Assembly (NCBI GenBank): GCA_041302745.1 | Contig: JBFYQP010000180.1 | Span: 1 to 6,390 of the forward strand | Source of the DNA: JAPLGD01 sp041302745 | Lineage (GTDB): Bacteria; Bipolaricaulota; Bipolaricaulia; UBA7950; UBA9294 | Reading direction: 5' to 3' | DNA: 6,390 nt | Shown here: one piece after another, positions 5,240 through 6,390 of the stretch | Layout of the letters: each line of letters begins with the position of its first letter | Position numbering within the stretch: the stretch's first letter is position 1 | Notes under the pieces: model-generated | Databases searched by the model: none | What the model was told of the DNA's origin: nothing | What the model saw: the letters and a program-made list of their open reading frames with translations, nothing else | Program-made: the position numbers and the translations under genes

Positions 5240-6390
5240 CCTTGCTCTCCTTTCCTTCGGGTTGCGCAAGACGATCCCCACTCCGCCGGCTGCCCCGTGG
5301 ACTCGAGAACCGCGAGCCACAGGTCGCCCTCCGGGTCGATCGTGTTGCGGCGGCCGACCACCTCGCGCAGCGGGACGTGGGTGAACTGGTTGTTCCACAG
5401 CCCGACGAGCATTCCGGTCTTGCCGCACATCCCGGCGTGCACGGCGGCGCGCGCCAGGCTCGAGCAGAAGATCGAGTCGTTCGGGTTCGCCGGCGCGCTG
5501 CGGATCATGTAGCTCGGGTCGATGTACTTGAGCGAGTGCGGCACCCCGCGCGTCGCGAGGTGCTCCGAGATGCGCCGCTTGAGGAACTGGCCCACGTCGC
5601 GGAGTCGGACGTTGCCGGACGCGTCCGCCTCGATGACCTCGGTCTCCTCGTGGAGCAGGTCTTGGCCCGCTCCCTCCGCGACGACGATGACGGCGTGGTG
5701 CCGTGTCGCGAGGCGTTGCTCGATCCACGCGAGGAGGCCGCGTGCTCCGTCGAGCGCGAAGGGGACCTCCGGCACGAGAACCAGGTTGACATCCGGCTCG
5801 GCGATCGCCGCGCTCGCGGCGATGTATCCCGATTGCCGCCCCATCAGCCGGACGAGGCCGACTCCGTTCAAGTACCCCTTGGCTTCCGTGTGGGCGGAGC
5901 GGATCGCTTGGATGGCGATCGAGAACGCCGTCTCGAACCCGAACGTCTTCTCGACCAGGTGGATGTCGTTGTCGATCGTTTTCGGCGCGCCGATCACCGA
6001 GATCGGCAGGCCGCGGCGCGCGATCTCGCCGTAGATCTCCTCCGCACCGCGCATCGTCCCGTCGCCGCCGAGGACCAGGAAGAGGCCGATCCCCATGCTC
6101 TCCAGGGTGTCCACCATGGCGCCGACGTCCTGGGGCCCGCGCGACGAGCCAAGGATCGTCCCGCCGCGGTGATGGATGTCGTCGACCAGCTCCGGCGAAA
6201 GCTCGATCGGCTCGTAGCCGGAGCCGGGCACGAGACCTGCGAACCCGTAGCGGAAACCGTAGATCGTGGGCACGCCGTAGCTGTAGCGGAGCTCCATGAC
6301 GGCGGCGCGGATGACGGTGTTCGTCCCCGGGCAGAGGCCTCCGCAGGTCACGATCGCGGCGCGGACCGCCTTCGGATCGAAGTAGATGCG
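5236..6390 (-). CDS. pfkA: 6-phosphofructokinase, group III-like, 5' end outside window
   Basis: Cytosolic glycolytic enzyme that phosphorylates fructose 6-phosphate to the 1,6-bisphosphate. At least 384 residues are present; the reading frame runs off the right edge, so the start is not seen. Counting from the edge, the nucleotide-binding VTCGGLCPGTN is at about 14-24, GSSRGPQ at 81-87, GGDGT at 108-112, catalytic PKTIDND at 136-142, MGRQSG at 183-188, EGAGQ at 239-243 and the sugar-phosphate site YIDPSYMIR at 289-297. GGDGT (Gly at the position called 104 in E. coli) is typical of ATP users, and the Lys in PKTIDND (position 124) is shared with PPi enzymes. The Gly/Lys combination and TCGGLCPG match group III enzymes such as the trypanosome and plant types, which use ATP. 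ATP use is therefore likely but not proven. All key residues are intact. The first 13 codons at the edge, ending in RAAI, continue the family's N-terminal strand, so a GTG at 6351 is not the true start. It overlaps the LapA-domain gene by four bases. Confidence 0.93.
   Translation of the reverse strand, partial: RIYFDPKAVRAAIVTCGGLCPGTNTVIRAAVMELRYSYGVPTIYGFRYGFAGLVPGSGYEPIELSPELVDDIHHRGGTILGSSRGPQDVGAMVDTLESMGIGLFLVLGGDGTMRGAEEIYGEIARRGLPISVIGAPKTIDNDIHLVEKTFGFETAFSIAIQAIRSAHTEAKGYLNGVGLVRLMGRQSGYIAASAAIAEPDVNLVLVPEVPFALDGARGLLAWIEQRLATRHHAVIVVAEGAGQDLLHEETEVIEADASGNVRLRDVGQFLKRRISEHLATRGVPHSLKYIDPSYMIRSAPANPNDSIFCSSLARAAVHAGMCGKTGMLVGLWNNQFTHVPLREVVGRRNTIDPEGDLWLAVLESTGQPAEWGSSCATRRKGEQG
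5247..5253 (-). promoter_or_regulatory. Ribosome binding site of the LapA-domain gene
   Basis: On the minus strand this is AAAGGAG, seven bases before ATG 5239. It lies within the last codons of the phosphofructokinase gene, so ribosomes ending that gene can restart here. Confidence 0.6.

Noticed and set aside
1..6390. CRISPR array, insertion sequence, integration site or toxin-antitoxin/defence module
   Set aside because: No regularly spaced direct repeats, terminal inverted repeats with a transposase, or defence-type domains are present; base composition looks uniform across the window.

Overview
The window is GC-rich bacterial DNA (roughly two-thirds G+C, strong G/C bias at third codon positions), densely packed, with canonical bacterial ribosome binding sites. 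One of them, GGAGGTGATC, matches the usual 16S rRNA 3' end perfectly. The gene set is chromosomal housekeeping and stress metabolism. I see no transposase, integrase, phage, plasmid, CRISPR, tRNA or rRNA signature. Protein content does not fix the phylum. It is not enterobacterial, and a free-living, poorly sampled high-GC lineage is a reasonable guess but no more.

Layout. Bases 1-333 hold no supported gene, but they carry a good sigma70-type promoter (TTGACG-N18-TACAAT) and then a ~225-nt leader rich in hairpins. The last hairpin covers the ribosome binding site of the next gene. Bases 334-2709 (+) encode a full-length, PLP-dependent, AdiA/CadA-type Orn/Lys/Arg decarboxylase with an N-terminal receiver-like wing domain. 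Convergent to it, 2741-3394 (-) encodes an MgtC/SapB-family membrane protein with a C-terminal ACT-like domain. An inverted repeat inside the last codons of the decarboxylase looks like the terminator between the two. Bases 3395-3515 form a divergent promoter region with two copies of GTAGAATCG in inverted orientation, one serving the MgtC-like gene and one the EamA/DMT transporter at 3516-4427 (+). The transporter has no visible ribosome binding site and may be translated from a leaderless mRNA. Bases 4484-4927 (+) encode a small exported, beta-rich protein of unknown function. It has its own promoter candidate overlapping the transporter stop codon and a 10-bp hairpin at the predicted mRNA 5' end. 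A 9-bp hairpin at 4954-4978 separates it from a convergent pair on the minus strand: a group III-like 6-phosphofructokinase (5236 to beyond the right edge, start not in the window) and a LapA/DUF1049 membrane protein (4994-5239), joined by an ATGA stop/start overlap.

How they fit together. The decarboxylase makes a polyamine (agmatine, cadaverine or putrescine) and consumes a proton. MgtC-like proteins are linked in other bacteria to low-Mg2+ and acid stress. A combined ionic/acid-stress theme is possible but is inference from neighbourhood only, since the two genes are convergent and not an operon. Phosphofructokinase and the LapA protein are the only clear co-translated pair. I find no convincing undescribed multi-gene system. 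The most notable items are the structured, SD-covering leader of the decarboxylase, the paired GTAGAATCG elements, and the unknown exported protein with a 5'-terminal mRNA hairpin.
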